This document shows positions 9,162-17,962 of a stretch of DNA of 58,504 nt, piece after piece. The notes beneath the pieces are model-generated. The model searched no databases, was not told where the DNA came from, and saw only the letters and a list, made by a program, of their open reading frames with translations. Each line of letters starts with the position of its first letter. The first letter of the stretch is position 1. The translations under genes and the position numbers were made by a program. The DNA is taken from contig CACMRS010000001.1 of NCBI GenBank assembly GCA_902616165.1, forward strand, positions 48,001 through 106,504, in the 5' to 3' direction. The stretch is from an uncultured Pelagibacteraceae bacterium (GTDB lineage Bacteria > Pseudomonadota > Alphaproteobacteria > Pelagibacterales > Pelagibacteraceae).

Positions 9162-10063
9162 TATCGGAATATAAAAAAAGAAAACTTAGACAAAAGTTTT
9201 TATGCGATAAAAGTTTGTTACGCAAAAAAACAGATCTAATTTCTGAGGGAAAAATCCCAAAAAATTTACTAAGCAATATACAAAGTGCTTCTATGAGTTT
9301 CATTTATAGTACAATTATTAATCAAAATAAAAGTAAAAAATTAAATATTGAACAAAATTTACAGGGTTTAATTAAATATTTAGAAAAAAATAAACCAGAT
9401 AATATTACTCATAATGGCATGATTGTTCCAAGAAAAGAAATATCTTTAGAATATAATTTATTTTTAAAAAGTTTTATAGATTTTTTGAAATACTCAGGAA
9501 TTTTCAATTTAGTTGATTATTTTGTATCACCTCCACAACTAAGAATAAAATTTAACGACAAAAATACCAATCCAAATGCCAGTAATAATATCCATTCTGA
9601 TGCATGGACAAATCATAATACAGATAAAAGCTGCACCTTGTATCTACCAATTTTCGGTGATGTAAAAAAAAATTACGTAAAGTTTTTTAAACCTAAAGAA
9701 AATTATATAGATATTAATTGGTTAAAATTTAGGAAATTTGATACGGGTGAAGATGTAGTTAAAAATTATAAGCCAGTTGATGTTAAATATGAGATTGGTA
9801 AATTTTTAGTTTCAGATTGCTCTACACTTCACCAAAGTATTCTATTAAAAAATGCTAAACCTAGGTTATCAATGGACATCGCATTTATTCCAAAAATATC
9901 ATTTTACAAATCAAAGATCAAATCTCATATTAAGGCTTCTAAATTAGATTTAATCGGTACTAAAGAAATTATGATATTTAAAGATAGTATTAATTTACCA
10001 TTAAAACAAATTTTAAAAAAAAAAAGACAATCATTATCCAATAGAAAAATAATTAAATTATGA
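9158..10063 (+). CDS. Putative 2-oxoglutarate/Fe(II)-dependent oxygenase
   Basis: This 301-residue protein has a possible Fe-binding facial triad. HxD is His146 and Asp148 in NNIHSDAWTNHN, and the distal His is His225 in DCSTLHQSI, followed by Arg236 as a candidate 2-oxoglutarate ligand in AKPRLSMD. Spacing fits phytanoyl-CoA-dioxygenase-like cupin enzymes. Similar proteins occur sporadically in carbohydrate clusters (from memory, not checked). It is coupled by 4-base overlaps to a GT2 gene upstream and a sulfotransferase gene downstream, so hydroxylation or another oxidation of a glycan residue is plausible. The function is inferred from motif spacing only. Confidence 0.6.
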   Translation: MISEYKKRKLRQKFLCDKSLLRKKTDLISEGKIPKNLLSNIQSASMSFIYSTIINQNKSKKLNIEQNLQGLIKYLEKNKPDNITHNGMIVPRKEISLEYNLFLKSFIDFLKYSGIFNLVDYFVSPPQLRIKFNDKNTNPNASNNIHSDAWTNHNTDKSCTLYLPIFGDVKKNYVKFFKPKENYIDINWLKFRKFDTGEDVVKNYKPVDVKYEIGKFLVSDCSTLHQSILLKNAKPRLSMDIAFIPKISFYKSKIKSHIKASKLDLIGTKEIMIFKDSINLPLKQILKKKRQSLSNRKIIKL

Positions 10064-10893
10064 ATTTGATAAAATATTTTACAAAAATAAATATATTACC
10101 GTCAAAACTTCTTCTAAGTTTAGAAAAAAAAAAAAATGATTATATAAAGAAAAAAAAAGTAATCTGGCACATAACTACACCAAGATGTGGTAGTACCTCT
10201 TTAATGGAATATTTTAGAGATGAATTTAAGAATGTTGGGTATGGGCCATTTCAAACTTTTCCATATCAAGAAAATAGATTTCAAAATATATGCTCTCAAA
10301 GAGTATTTAATACGATTTTTTTTAGAAAAGAAAAATTTTTTTTTTCAACCCACAGTCATACTTTGGCTACAAATGATTTCTTAAATTTAATATCTTCAAA
10401 CCATTTAGTTATTTTACAATATAGATCTATTGAGGAGACCTTAAATAGTCTATTTTTTTATTTAAAAGATGGTGTTTATAAGAACCCAAAACTTATTCAT
10501 AAAGGTCTGAATTTTTGGTTACCTTTTGGTTTTAATTCAAATTCAGATGAGGAAAAATTTTTAGAACTTATTTATAGTTATGTTCCTTGGCATATAAACT
10601 TTTTAAAAGGTTGGATATTAGAAAGTAATAGTAGTTTCGAAAAAATATTTATAAATTTAAACGAAATTAATAAAAATTTTCCAAATGTAAAAAAAAAATT
10701 AAATAAAATTTTTGAAAATAAGTTTGATATTAGTTTGTCTGAAAACAATTTAAACAAATTTAATGAAAACCCCAGAAATTACAAAAGTTTAATAAATAAT
10801 AAACATAGAGAAGTTATAAATGAAATTAAAAATTCAATGCTTAAAGTAGAGGAGATAGAAAAAATTAAATTACATGATGAACATTTAATTTGA
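10060..10893 (+). CDS. Sulfotransferase family protein
   Basis: This 277-residue protein has a P-loop-like 5'-phosphosulfate-binding motif, ITTPRCGSTSLMEYF (about residues 38-52). A later segment, VILQYRSIEETLNS, matches the Arg...Ser 3'-phosphate-binding element of PAPS-dependent sulfotransferases. It is the last gene of the first operon, overlaps the oxygenase gene by 4 bases, and faces a convergent gene 43 bases away. It probably adds sulfate to a surface glycan or small acceptor. A non-sulfotransferase P-loop role is possible but less likely. Confidence 0.72.
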   Translation: MNLIKYFTKINILPSKLLLSLEKKKNDYIKKKKVIWHITTPRCGSTSLMEYFRDEFKNVGYGPFQTFPYQENRFQNICSQRVFNTIFFRKEKFFFSTHSHTLATNDFLNLISSNHLVILQYRSIEETLNSLFFYLKDGVYKNPKLIHKGLNFWLPFGFNSNSDEEKFLELIYSYVPWHINFLKGWILESNSSFEKIFINLNEINKNFPNVKKKLNKIFENKFDISLSENNLNKFNENPRNYKSLINNKHREVINEIKNSMLKVEEIEKIKLHDEHLI

Positions 10894-10936
10894 TCATCAA
10901 ATAACACCCTAAATTCAACTTATTTAAAAGGTATTT

Positions 10937-11569
10937 TTATTCTTTAAAATAAAAATTGATAAAAGATATTTTAAGGTTTTTTGCAAAAGCTTTATCTGTA
11001 ATTTTATTATCACCAACATAAACTGCATTTTTAAATCCAATTTTTTTAATAAATTTTTTCAAACTATTAACACTTTTCGTTGAAGGTTTGATATAGTCAT
11101 AATCATTATCTAAGATATAAATTTTCTTAAAAAATTTATTTATACCCAGCTTTTTTATTTTATTTTTCTGTCTTAGTCGATTTCCATTAGTAACTAAAAA
11201 AAGTTTTTTTTTCTTATAAAAAAATTTTAAAATATTTTTTAATGAACTTACATTTTTCAGGTTATTACAATTATAAGATTGATATTTATTAATTGTTCTT
11301 TTGACTAATGATTTTAAATTAATTTTTTTCACCAAAAAATTAGAAAGAAATTTATCAAATATTTTTTGATTTTTATTTTTTAATATTAATAATTGTTTTT
11401 GTATTTCATTTTCATGAATATCTATTTTAGTTGTAAGAAATTTTGATACATTTTTTAAAGAAGGATAAATAAAATTTTTTTCGTTATATATTGTATTGTC
11501 CAGATCGAATATAATTATCTTATATTTTTCTAATTTTTTTTTTAAAATTCGTTTTTTATAAATTTTCAT
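10937..11569 (-). CDS. HAD-superfamily phosphatase
   Basis: This 210-residue protein has all four HAD motifs. Asp22 and Asp24 sit in IIIFDLDNTIY. LFLVTNGN is motif II, a Lys in YIKPSTKS is motif III, and VYVGDNKITD is motif IV. The cap region is short and lysine-rich. It overlaps the upstream ATP-grasp gene by 4 bases (ATGA), so the two are co-translated. It probably hydrolyses a sugar phosphate or similar precursor; the substrate is unknown. A second, separate HAD gene lies at 38419. Confidence 0.85.
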   Translation of the reverse strand: MKIYKKRILKKKLEKYKIIIFDLDNTIYNEKNFIYPSLKNVSKFLTTKIDIHENEIQKQLLILKNKNQKIFDKFLSNFLVKKINLKSLVKRTINKYQSYNCNNLKNVSSLKNILKFFYKKKKLFLVTNGNRLRQKNKIKKLGINKFFKKIYILDNDYDYIKPSTKSVNSLKKFIKKIGFKNAVYVGDNKITDKAFAKNLKISFINFYFKE

Positions 11570-12453
11570 TCTTTATTAATAATCAAAGATCTTTTAAATA
11601 CTTTATTGTATTTAATTTTACTTATTACGAACTTTCTTTTTGGAATAAAATAATTAAGTGGATTAAACCCGGCTTTAATAGAAAATTCCACGCTACCTGA
11701 AAGTCTAGGATTTATTTCTAAAAACCAAATCTTACCTCTTTTATCTTTTATCAATTGAATATTTATGGGACCAAAAAATTTTAATTTATTTGAAATTTTA
11801 TTTATTTCTAATAATACATTCTTGTCTTTAACAATCTGTCCAACAATACTCACTCCTTTATGAACGATTCTAATTCTTGGAAGGGCAAATATAATTTTAC
11901 CATTTTTATCAAAGAGACAATCCACTGTATATTCTTTACCTTTAATAAATTGTTGTACGATATATTTTTGCTTACTTTTAAAAAATTTAAAGTCATTAAA
12001 ATTAGTTATTTCAAAAATATTTTTACTTCCCCTCCCAAAAATTGGTTTAGCCAACATTTTTTTTTTATAATTTAATCCAGGAACATTAAAATTGTTTTTT
12101 ATACAAAAATTATGAAATTTCGATTTGTTTAAACAAATATTTAAAGTTTTATTATTTGAAATAATGATTTTTTTGATAATAGAACTCAATTTTTTTCTAT
12201 TTTTATTAATTAGATTAATTTCTTCGTCAACAAACAGAAAAATATATTCTACTTTTTTACCTAAATTTTTTAAAAAATTTAAAAATCTTATATCTGTTCC
12301 TTTGGGTGATAAATAGAATTCATCACAAATATAAGCACCACTACCATGGACTTCACTGTCTATTCCAATAACATAAAAGTTTTTTTTTAAAGTTTTAATT
12401 AAACTATTCATAATAATTCCATTAGCTGCAGAAATTAGAATTTTAGTTTTCAT
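11566..12453 (-). CDS. ATP-grasp family ligase
   Basis: This 295-residue protein starts with a Rossmann-like pre-ATP-grasp region (ILISAANGIIMNSLIKTL). It continues with the ATP-binding AKPIFGRGSKNIFEI (about residues 133-147), KYIVQQFIKGKEYTVD, and the metal and ATP-binding WFLEINPRLSGSVEFS near the C-terminus. The layout resembles carbamoyl-phosphate-synthase-like and PylC-like ATP-grasp ligases. These make amide or peptide-like bonds using acyl phosphates. In this context it might join an amino acid or other carboxylate to an amino sugar. It shares a 4-base overlap with the HAD phosphatase and is read divergently from the PIG-L gene. Confidence 0.82.
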   Translation of the reverse strand: MKTKILISAANGIIMNSLIKTLKKNFYVIGIDSEVHGSGAYICDEFYLSPKGTDIRFLNFLKNLGKKVEYIFLFVDEEINLINKNRKKLSSIIKKIIISNNKTLNICLNKSKFHNFCIKNNFNVPGLNYKKKMLAKPIFGRGSKNIFEITNFNDFKFFKSKQKYIVQQFIKGKEYTVDCLFDKNGKIIFALPRIRIVHKGVSIVGQIVKDKNVLLEINKISNKLKFFGPINIQLIKDKRGKIWFLEINPRLSGSVEFSIKAGFNPLNYFIPKRKFVISKIKYNKVFKRSLIINKE

Positions 12454-12558
12454 TTTTTAAAAATAGCGTATATCTAATTGTAAATAAAACTATTACTTTT
12501 AATGTTGTATATTTTATCAAAAAGATTGTGTAAAATTCAAATAATATAATAACAAAAT
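12454..12558. promoter_or_regulatory. Divergent intergenic region, probable back-to-back promoters
   Basis: These 105 bases separate two divergent transcription units (ATP-grasp to the left, PIG-L deacetylase to the right), so promoters for both must lie here. The sequence is almost pure A/T. For the rightward unit a TAAAAT at 12531-12536 could be a -10 box, with TTGTAT at 12505-12510 as a badly spaced (20-base) -35. I cannot assign boxes with confidence. An apparent small minus-strand reading frame through this region has no family character. Confidence 0.35.
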
Positions 12559-13254
12559 ATGAAATTAAAAAATTCACGAATACTTGTAGTAGCCGCACAT
12601 CCAGATGACGATATTTTAGGATGTGGAGGAACATTAATGAAAGCTAAATCATTAAATGCAAAGATTAAAATATTATTCCTTGGAGAGGGGGTTTCCTCAA
12701 GATTTGGCATTGGAAATGAAAGATCAAAAATGTCTTTAAAAGCTCGTGAGATAAGACAAATAGAATGTAAAAAATCATTAAAGGTATTGGGAATTAATAA
12801 TTTTGTATTTGAAGAAAGGTTTTGTACACAATTTGATACATATCCTATGCTAGATATTGTTCAATCTATTGAAAGGCAAATTAAATTTTTTAAACCCAAT
12901 GTAATCTTTACACATAATCCATCTGAAGTAAATATTGACCATAAAATTACTTATGATGCAGTTGAAGTTGCGGCAAGACCTAAAAAGAATTCTTCATTAA
13001 AAGAAATTTATTCTTTTGAAATTGTTTGTAGTGGAGGTTGGAAGTTTTATAAGAATTTTTCTCCAACTACTTATGTAGATATAACTAAGTATTTGAACAA
13101 AAAATTAAAAAGCTGGGAGCAATATAAAAATGAGGCTAAACCTTTCCCATTTCCTCGATCTCGAGAAGGTTTAGAGACGTTAGCAAAATATAGAGGTATG
13201 CAATCTTATTTTAAATTTGCAGAGGCATTTAAACTTGAGAGAGAAATAGTTTGA
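12559..13254 (+). CDS. PIG-L family N-acetylglucosaminyl deacetylase-like protein
   Basis: This 231-residue protein carries the LmbE/PIG-L zinc signature VVAAHPDDDILGCGGT, with His14, Asp16 and Asp17. The second metal and catalytic region is FTHNPSEVNIDHKI. The family removes acetyl groups from N-acetylglucosamine-type sugars, including nucleotide- or lipid-linked forms. It begins a rightward unit and is followed, after a possible weak terminator, by the ABC exporter gene. It may produce a free amine later modified (methylated, formylated or amidinated) by neighbouring enzymes; that is inference. Confidence 0.87.
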   Translation: MKLKNSRILVVAAHPDDDILGCGGTLMKAKSLNAKIKILFLGEGVSSRFGIGNERSKMSLKAREIRQIECKKSLKVLGINNFVFEERFCTQFDTYPMLDIVQSIERQIKFFKPNVIFTHNPSEVNIDHKITYDAVEVAARPKKNSSLKEIYSFEIVCSGGWKFYKNFSPTTYVDITKYLNKKLKSWEQYKNEAKPFPFPRSREGLETLAKYRGMQSYFKFAEAFKLEREIV

Positions 13255-13266
13255 TAAAATTAGTAA

Positions 13267-13290
13267 CTTAAAATTTAAGGCTTTTTTTTA
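13267..13290 (+). terminator. Possible intrinsic terminator after the PIG-L gene
   Basis: The sequence CTTAAAATTTAAG (13267-13279) can form a short A/T hairpin and is followed by GC and then eight T residues (13282-13289). It lies 12 bases after the PIG-L stop codon. The stem has almost no G/C, so it would be weak, and in such an A+T-rich genome it may be chance. Confidence 0.3.
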
Positions 13291-13299
13291 TCTAAAATT

Positions 13300-13311
13300 T
13301 GTTAATTAACA
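13300..13311. promoter_or_regulatory. Perfect 12-base palindrome TGTTAATTAACA upstream of the ABC exporter
   Basis: The palindrome TGTTAATTAACA ends 15 bases before the ATG of the ABC transporter gene. A similar but interrupted inverted repeat, TGTTAAT-ATAA-ATTAACA, lies upstream of the gene at 21470. Such sites can be operators, but A/T palindromes arise often by chance at this base composition. No regulator gene is visible in the window. Confidence 0.2.
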
Positions 13312-13326
13312 TAAAAATATATAACT

Positions 13327-15057
13327 ATGTATTTATTTAAATTGATATGGAATATCTTAGACAGAAGTGAAAAAATAAAATTTTATTTCTATATAATTTT
13401 ATCTATCTTAAATACATTTTTAGAAACATCAATTGTTTTGATGATTGTACCGCTAACACAAATCCTAATGCAAAAAGAGGTAAACTTATTTATTTTTGAA
13501 AATACTGAATTTTTAGAGGATTTTAGCTATCCTACTTTAGTAGTAGCTTCTGTATCTTTATTAACACTAGGTTATATTTTAAAAAATTTATATGTAATAT
13601 TTTTTTTGTGGTGGACAAATAAATATATTGGTGACTTTCAAAGACGAGTTACAAAAACTTTATTCTCAAACTATATTTATCAATCATACTCATATCATGT
13701 AAACAAGAGTTCAGGATTATTAATTAATATATTAAATAATGAGGTAGGTACTTTTAAATCAACTTTGAAATCTATTTGCACAATATGTTCAGAGAGCCTT
13801 ATATTGATTACATTAATCATAATATTATTTCTTTTTCAACCTGAAGGAATATTGAGTTTAATTATATTTGCTTTGACATCTTTTTTTCTTATCAATTTCT
13901 TTTTAAAGAACAAACTTAGAGAATGGGGAAAGAAAAGATTTATATATGCCAACCAGTCAAATTCAGAAATTGTTCAAAGTTTTGAAGGTATAAAAGAAAT
14001 TAAAATGTTAAAAGTGGAAAACAATATCGTAAATAAATTTTATGATAAAATTTATAATATGGTTTCATATCTTGTGATAGCTGATATTGCTACAAATTTA
14101 CCAAAAATAATTTATGAAATTATTACTGTTTGTTGTTTTTGTTTATTGATATTAGTATTACTAATAACCTCTAATAGTTATGACAATATTATTTTATACA
14201 CAGCTTTATTTACAGCAGTGGCTTTCAGAATTATGCCATCACTTACACGTATTACGCTTGCATTTACAACTTTTCAAAATCAATTTACACCAATTAATAG
14301 GATAATAAATGATTTAAATTTAGAATATAAAGAATTTAATTACAGTCAGACTTCAAAATCTATTTCATTTGAAAACAATATAAAAATAGAAAACTTATAT
14401 TTTAAACATCCAAGTAACACTAAATTTACAATAGAAAATGTAAATATCGAAATTGATAAAGGAGACATCATTGGCATAACTGGAGAAAGTGGATCAGGTA
14501 AAACTACTTTTGCAGACATTTTTGTAGGCTTGTTGGATCCAACTAATGGAAAAATAATAATTGATAACAAAAAATTAGATGAATCAAATCTCGTAGCTTG
14601 GCAAAAAAATATTGGATATGTCTCTCAAAATGTTTATTTGAGCGATGATACTATTAGAAATAATATTGCTTTTGGTGTAGATGAAAATAAAATTGACAAC
14701 AAAAGGGTTAAAAAGTGCATAGAATTATGTAATTTATCTGATTTTGTCAAAAATTTACCCAATGGGCTGGATACCATTACTGGTGAAAGAGGTCTAAAAA
14801 TTTCAGGAGGACAAAAGCAAAGACTCACAATAGCGCGAGCTATATATTTCAATCCAGATATAATTGTATTTGACGAAGCCACAAGTGCCTTGGATAAAAA
14901 AAATGAAAATGAAATTATTTCAAATATAGTTAATTTGAGTAGAAAAGAAAACAAAACACTAATTATAATTGCTCATAAACTTTCTATACTAAATAACTGT
15001 ACTAAATTGATTGTTTTTGATAGTGGTAAAATAAGCATTAAAGATACCAAAAAATAA
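13327..15057 (+). CDS. ABC exporter, transmembrane domain fused to ATPase (MsbA/PglK-like flippase)
   Basis: This 576-residue half-transporter has about six hydrophobic segments in residues 15-310, then a nucleotide-binding domain. The ATPase motifs are Walker A GESGSGKTTF (near residue 386), a Q-loop in IGYVSQNVYL, signature ISGGQKQRLTIARA (near 490), Walker B IIVFDEATSALD (near 512), and an H-loop in IIIAHKLS. Length matches MsbA and Campylobacter PglK. With PglA-, PglC-, PglE- and PglF-like genes elsewhere in the island, a lipid-linked oligosaccharide flippase is an attractive inference. Export of another lipid or peptide is possible. Confidence 0.9.
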   Translation: MYLFKLIWNILDRSEKIKFYFYIILSILNTFLETSIVLMIVPLTQILMQKEVNLFIFENTEFLEDFSYPTLVVASVSLLTLGYILKNLYVIFFLWWTNKYIGDFQRRVTKTLFSNYIYQSYSYHVNKSSGLLINILNNEVGTFKSTLKSICTICSESLILITLIIILFLFQPEGILSLIIFALTSFFLINFFLKNKLREWGKKRFIYANQSNSEIVQSFEGIKEIKMLKVENNIVNKFYDKIYNMVSYLVIADIATNLPKIIYEIITVCCFCLLILVLLITSNSYDNIILYTALFTAVAFRIMPSLTRITLAFTTFQNQFTPINRIINDLNLEYKEFNYSQTSKSISFENNIKIENLYFKHPSNTKFTIENVNIEIDKGDIIGITGESGSGKTTFADIFVGLLDPTNGKIIIDNKKLDESNLVAWQKNIGYVSQNVYLSDDTIRNNIAFGVDENKIDNKRVKKCIELCNLSDFVKNLPNGLDTITGERGLKISGGQKQRLTIARAIYFNPDIIVFDEATSALDKKNENEIISNIVNLSRKENKTLIIIAHKLSILNNCTKLIVFDSGKISIKDTKK

Positions 15058-15109
15058 TTAAAAAAAATTAAACATTCATAAGTATATAAAATTATTAAAA
15101 CTACAGTTG

Positions 15110-16063
15110 ATGAAAAGTAAAAAATTAAAAGTTGGTTTTGTAGGATCTGGAAATACTGCAAAAAGACATGCAGAAGTTGTAAGTAAATTTAAAAACTATA
15201 ATTTGTCTGGTGTATATAGTAGAAAAATTAAAAATGCTAAAAATTTTGCAAAAAAATTTAATATAAATAATTTTTATGATGATATTCATAAGTTTAAAAA
15301 AAATGAATATGATTTAATTATATTTTGCTTACCTCCTGAAAAGTTATTATGTTATTTAAAATATTTTATTAATTTAAAAACAAATATTTTTGTAGAAAAA
15401 CCATTGGGTTTAAATTTAATCGAGTCAAAAAAAATATTAAAATTGTTTAAAAATAGAAAATATAGAAAAATGAAATTTTTTGTTGGATATAATAGAAGAT
15501 TTTTAGGTAGCGTTTTAAAATTAAAAAAAATTATTTCAAATCAATCCTCAATTAGATATATAGAGATTAAAGATCAACAAGATACAAATAAAGCAAAATC
15601 TTTAGGTCATGATCAATTAACTATTAAAAATTGGATGTTTGCAAATTCAATTCATACAATTGATTTTTTCGTTTTTTTACTGAGAGGCAAATTAAAAATT
15701 TTTAATAAAAAAAAAATACAATTTAAAAATTCTTACATTATTACATGTAATATTGTTTCTTCTTATGGCGATTTTGGAAGTTATATAGGATATTGGAATA
15801 TACCCTCAAACTGGTCAGTTTCTCTTATAAATGATCAAAATATTCTCAATTTAAGTCCTCTAGAGGAAATTAATGTGAAAAAAAAACATAAAAATATTAA
15901 ATTTAAGAATTTTGTAATAGATAAAAAATTTAAACCTGGTTTCTATAATCAATTTAAAGAAATTGACAATGCGTTGAATAATAAAAAAAATTATGCAGTA
16001 ACAATTTTTGATGCTATAAAAAGTGTTCAAATCATAGACAAAATATATGAAAAATCTAAATAA
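15110..16063 (+). CDS. Gfo/Idh/MocA family oxidoreductase (first of three)
   Basis: I use the ATG at 15110 (a TTG lies directly upstream). The protein has 317 residues. It has the N-terminal Rossmann loop VGFVGSGNTAKRHAEVV, the family's IFVEKPLGLN near residue 95 (Lys of EKP is the expected catalytic residue), VGYNRRFLG, and ANSIHTIDFFVFLL with the conserved His. It overlaps the PseB-like gene by 17 bases. Family members oxidise or reduce sugars with NAD(P), for example the C3 position of UDP-GlcNAc acid. The substrate here is unknown. Confidence 0.86.
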   Translation: MKSKKLKVGFVGSGNTAKRHAEVVSKFKNYNLSGVYSRKIKNAKNFAKKFNINNFYDDIHKFKKNEYDLIIFCLPPEKLLCYLKYFINLKTNIFVEKPLGLNLIESKKILKLFKNRKYRKMKFFVGYNRRFLGSVLKLKKIISNQSSIRYIEIKDQQDTNKAKSLGHDQLTIKNWMFANSIHTIDFFVFLLRGKLKIFNKKKIQFKNSYIITCNIVSSYGDFGSYIGYWNIPSNWSVSLINDQNILNLSPLEEINVKKKHKNIKFKNFVIDKKFKPGFYNQFKEIDNALNNKKNYAVTIFDAIKSVQIIDKIYEKSK

Positions 16064-17048
16064 TAAAAAAATATTTGTTACTGGTGGGACAGGATCATTC
16101 GGGAGAGCATTTGTTAGCATGACTTTAAAAAAATGCAAACCTAAGAAAATAATAATTTATTCCAGAGATGAATCGAAACAGTGGGACATGCAGCAAGAAT
16201 ATAAAAATTCGAAAAAGATTGAATTTATAATTGGTGATATTCGCGATTATACAAATTTAAATAATTCAATGAAAGGAGCTGATTATGTTGTTCATGCGGC
16301 AGCAACAAAAATAGTTCCAACGGCAGAAACAAATCCTTTTGAATGTATTAAAACAAATATTAATGGATCAATGAATATAATAAATGCATCTATTAATAAT
16401 AATGTTAAAAGAGTAGTTGCCTTGTCAACAGATAAAGCTTGCAATCCAATAAATTTATATGGCGCCACAAAGTTAGCTGCTGATAAATTGTTTATATCAG
16501 GAAATCTTAAGAGCAGTAAAGAAAGTACTAAATTTTCTATCGTTAGATATGGAAATGTTATTGGATCCAGAGGATCCGTAATTCCTTATTTTAGATCGGT
16601 GGTTAACAAATATCCAAAGGTTCCAATTACAGATTTAAGAATGACTAGATTTATTATTAGCTTAAATGAATGTGTTCAATTTGTATGGATGGCATTTGAG
16701 AAAATGTATGGTGGTGAAATATTTGTTAAAAAAATTCCTTCAATTAAAATTTTAGATATTGCAAATGCAGTAAGTAGAAAACAAAATAATTATAAATTAA
16801 TTGGAATTAGATCAGGGGAAAAACTTCATGAAGAAATGATAAGTATTGAAGATGCTTATCAAACATATGAATTTAAAGATTTTTACAAAATTATTCCGTC
16901 GATTTTAGATAAAAAAATTTTAACTTTAATGTGTAGAAATGGAAAAAAAGTTAAAAAAGATTTTTCATATAAATCAAACATCAATAAAAATTGGATGACA
17001 AGTTTAGATTTAAAAAATTGGCTAAATAAATATCCCAATTATTTTTAA
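16047..17048 (+). CDS. PseB-like UDP-GlcNAc 4,6-dehydratase (inverting type)
   Basis: This 333-residue soluble SDR has VTGGTGSFGRAFVSMTLKK at its start. The segment IIIYSRDESKQWDMQQEY is diagnostic of the PseB/FlaA1 group, followed by GDIRD, VVHAAATKIVPTAETNPFE, and the active-site region LSTDKACNPINLYGATKLAA. PseB removes water from UDP-GlcNAc and inverts C5, giving a 4-keto-6-deoxy-L-altrose derivative. A retaining relative cannot be excluded. The usual partner, a PseC aminotransferase, is not adjacent; Gfo/Idh/MocA oxidoreductase genes lie on both sides and overlap it by 17 and 1 bases. Confidence 0.87.
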   Translation: MKNLNNKKIFVTGGTGSFGRAFVSMTLKKCKPKKIIIYSRDESKQWDMQQEYKNSKKIEFIIGDIRDYTNLNNSMKGADYVVHAAATKIVPTAETNPFECIKTNINGSMNIINASINNNVKRVVALSTDKACNPINLYGATKLAADKLFISGNLKSSKESTKFSIVRYGNVIGSRGSVIPYFRSVVNKYPKVPITDLRMTRFIISLNECVQFVWMAFEKMYGGEIFVKKIPSIKILDIANAVSRKQNNYKLIGIRSGEKLHEEMISIEDAYQTYEFKDFYKIIPSILDKKILTLMCRNGKKVKKDFSYKSNINKNWMTSLDLKNWLNKYPNYF

Positions 17049-17962
17049 TGACTAATGTTTTGATTGTTGGGTTTGGAAATATTGGATTAAGACATTGTGA
17101 GTCTCTGATTAAATTTAATAAAATTAAAAAAATATTTATTTACGATATAAATTATAAAAAACTCCAAAGTTTTAAAAAAGGAATAAATAGTAAAAATAAA
17201 AATAAAATTGTAATTTTAAAAGATCTTAATAAAAATAAAGAAAATTTTTTTCTGTCTATAATTTCAACGAATTCTAATGTTAGATTTAATGTATTTAAAA
17301 AAATAGTAAATACTTTTAATATTAAGTATTTTATTTTTGAAAAAATAGTTTTTCAAAAACCAAATGAATTTGACCTAGCGAAAGAAATAATTAAAATAAA
17401 AAAATTGAAATGTTGGATAAATTGTCCAAGAAGAACTTGGTCCATATTTAAAAGTTTAAAAAAAAATATTATTAAAAATAAAAAAACTTCAATATCTATA
17501 AGCGGAAAAAGATGGGGTATTTTGTCTAATTCAATACATTTTGTGGATCTCTTTATATATCTTACCGGAAGAAAAAATTTAAAATTTGAATTAAATAATT
17601 TAAACAAAAAATTTTATGAAACGAAAAGAAAAGGTTTTTTTGAAACTTCTGGTGTAATTAAAGTAACAAATAATTTTAATGATAAATTAATATTAAGAGA
17701 TGATTATCGACTTGATAAAAATAAGTTTATTTTTAAATTTTATCAAAAAAATAAATATTTTTATTATGATCAAAATGATATTAGAAATAAATTTAAAGCA
17801 CCATACCAAAGTTCTGAGACGATAAAACATGTAAAAAATATTTTAAGAAATGGTTCTTGTAACTTACCTTCATACTTAAGAACTTATAAAATTCATAAAT
17901 TGTTTTCTGAAAGTATTTATGAATTTCAAAAAGAAAATAAAAAAAAAATTTTATTTACTTAA
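17048..17962 (+). CDS. Gfo/Idh/MocA family oxidoreductase (second of three)
   Basis: This 304-residue protein begins NVLIVGFGNIGLRHCESL, the nucleotide-binding loop, and has FIFEKIVFQ in the position of the family EKP motif. WINCPRRTW and SNSIHFVDLFIYLTG contain the conserved His region. The C-terminal domain is shorter and lysine-rich. In the EKP-equivalent site it reads EKI, a mild departure, so activity is less certain than for its paralogs. It overlaps PseB by 1 base and meets the convergent deacetylase gene with an 8-base overlap. Confidence 0.8.
   Translation: MTNVLIVGFGNIGLRHCESLIKFNKIKKIFIYDINYKKLQSFKKGINSKNKNKIVILKDLNKNKENFFLSIISTNSNVRFNVFKKIVNTFNIKYFIFEKIVFQKPNEFDLAKEIIKIKKLKCWINCPRRTWSIFKSLKKNIIKNKKTSISISGKRWGILSNSIHFVDLFIYLTGRKNLKFELNNLNKKFYETKRKGFFETSGVIKVTNNFNDKLILRDDYRLDKNKFIFKFYQKNKYFYYDQNDIRNKFKAPYQSSETIKHVKNILRNGSCNLPSYLRTYKIHKLFSESIYEFQKENKKKILFT

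Noticed and set aside
10888-10902. Hairpin ATTTGA-TCA-TCAAAT at the end of the first operon as a terminator
   Set aside because: The stem is six base pairs with one G-C pair per arm, partly inside the coding sequence, and no T run follows. Too weak to call.
12443-12634. Small minus-strand frame across the divergent ATP-grasp/PIG-L region
   Set aside because: It overlaps the start of the PIG-L gene and the end of it runs into the ATP-grasp gene; the product is a hydrophobic low-complexity stretch with no family likeness. The region is better read as promoters.
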